A DNA stretch of 40,742 bases from JBCAWW01 sp045106675 (GTDB lineage Bacteria; Bacteroidota; Bacteroidia; J057): the NCBI GenBank assembly GCA_045106675.1, contig JBGCFA010000199.1, positions 1 to 40,742 on the forward strand, written 5' to 3'. Shown one piece after another: positions 40,244-40,742 of this stretch. A model generated the notes under the pieces. The model searched no databases and had not been told where the DNA came from. It saw only the letters and a program-made list of their open reading frames with translations. Numbering within the stretch: the first letter of the stretch is position 1; each line of letters begins with the position of its first letter. The translations under genes and the position numbers were made by a program.

Positions 40244-40742
40244 ATGAGAAATTGGTTCAAGCCCTTTTTACTACTCTTATTATTTGGGACGGCAGCTTCG
40301 CTGAACGCCCAAATTCAGGACCCCATACAATGGAGTACCTATCATACTCCTAGCGGAACTCTTTCTGTCGGAGATGAGGTAACGGTGTTTTTTGAGGGTA
40401 CTATAGAAATGGGCTTCCATATCTACTCAGCTGTCCCACCACCGACTATGCCCCAACTGGGTTCATTCTTGGACTTTGATGATGAGCATAAGGGACTTGA
40501 AGCCGTAGGTAAACTACTGGAAAAGGGAAAGTCCGAAACTAAATATGATGATGTTTTCGAGGTCAACATCACTGTCTATCATGATAAAATCCTCTACTAT
40601 CAAAAATTTAAGATCACTGAGGAAAATCCTAAACTAGCGGTCTATGTCGGCTATCAGGTCTGTAATGAAAGCATGTGCGTACCGGCTGATGTAAGTTATA
40701 GTGCTCAGCTCAAGGCTGTAAAGAAAGCAGTAGTAGAACCTA
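40244..40742 (+). CDS. DsbD-like protein-disulfide reductase, N-terminal part (runs off the window)
   Basis: 166 residues visible, no stop. The signal peptide is M-R-N-W-F-K-P-F-L-L-L-L-L-F ending S-L-N-A-Q (residues 1-23). The rest is the periplasmic DsbD alpha (DsbC/thiol-interchange) domain of Bacteroidota type. It shows Q-D-P-I-Q-W-S, E-M-G-F-H-I-Y-S, then V-G-Y-Q-V-C-N-E-S-M-C-V-P, the conserved C-x5-C pair of this domain. DsbD passes electrons from cytoplasmic thioredoxin to periplasmic thiol proteins; the transmembrane and C-terminal thioredoxin domains would be outside the window. A hairpin-AACGC element (40293-40308, CAGC-TTC-GCTG) encodes the signal-peptide end. The family is likely; completeness is unknown. 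Confidence 0.85.
   Translation, partial: MRNWFKPFLLLLLFGTAASLNAQIQDPIQWSTYHTPSGTLSVGDEVTVFFEGTIEMGFHIYSAVPPPTMPQLGSFLDFDDEHKGLEAVGKLLEKGKSETKYDDVFEVNITVYHDKILYYQKFKITEENPKLAVYVGYQVCNESMCVPADVSYSAQLKAVKKAVVEP

Overview
The window comes from a member of the Bacteroidota, most likely class Saprospiria. Three proteins end in type IX secretion (T9SS) type A sorting domains. Other Bacteroidota-typical genes are a GH92 mannosidase lipoprotein, tandem DUF4230 proteins, a DUF2851 protein, a TPR-CHAT protein and type-2 PyrF. Several genes appear to use TTG or GTG starts, and Shine-Dalgarno sites are weak. No rRNA, tRNA, CRISPR array, IS transposase or phage gene was seen. The sequence looks like ordinary chromosome with gene-dense and accessory stretches.

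Layout. 1-5.0 kb: the 3' end of a T9SS cargo gene, a secreted TPR-CHAT (caspase-like) protein, a tiny two-helix membrane protein and an SRPBCC protein. 5.1-8.5 kb (minus strand): an effector-binding protein with its WYL regulator, a beta-helix T9SS cargo and a GNAT acetyltransferase. 8.5-12.9 kb: a structured intergenic region, the GH92 lipoprotein, an outer-membrane barrel and a Big2-DM13 lipoprotein. The last is divergent from a three-repeat beta-helix lipoprotein (13.1-15.2 kb). 15.3-18.4 kb: an esterase, a TPR protein and an outer-membrane barrel. 18.5-25.2 kb (plus strand): holB, a hypothetical gene, a pspA pair, an unknown secreted protein, an EEP phosphatase and an LRR protein. 25.3-29.2 kb (minus strand): an overlapping three-gene operon made of a PEP-CTERM-like short protein, an alkaline-phosphatase/TPR/sulfotransferase fusion and a T9SS cargo. 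29.5-32.8 kb: a DUF4230/DUF2851 operon. 32.9-37.0 kb: an AT-hook histone-like protein, a conserved small protein, rlmN, and an ECF sigma factor with a membrane TPR partner. 37.3-39.7 kb: pyrF divergent from a GT-C glycosyltransferase. The window ends in a dsbD-like gene.

The most unusual signal is not a gene. A very short element made of a 3-5 bp hairpin followed directly by GAACG(C) recurs about 35 times on both strands. It lies in intergenic DNA and inside genes. The stem sequence changes from copy to copy while pairing is kept, and the loop is often TTC. Read the other way it is 5'-GCGTT plus a hairpin, the layout of REP and IS200/IS605-type ends. A second family, GTAG plus a longer hairpin, is also dispersed: one copy sits in frame inside the GH92 gene and one overlaps the likely start of the GT-C gene. 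A third signal is a cluster of AATTAAAAAA words upstream of the AT-hook gene.
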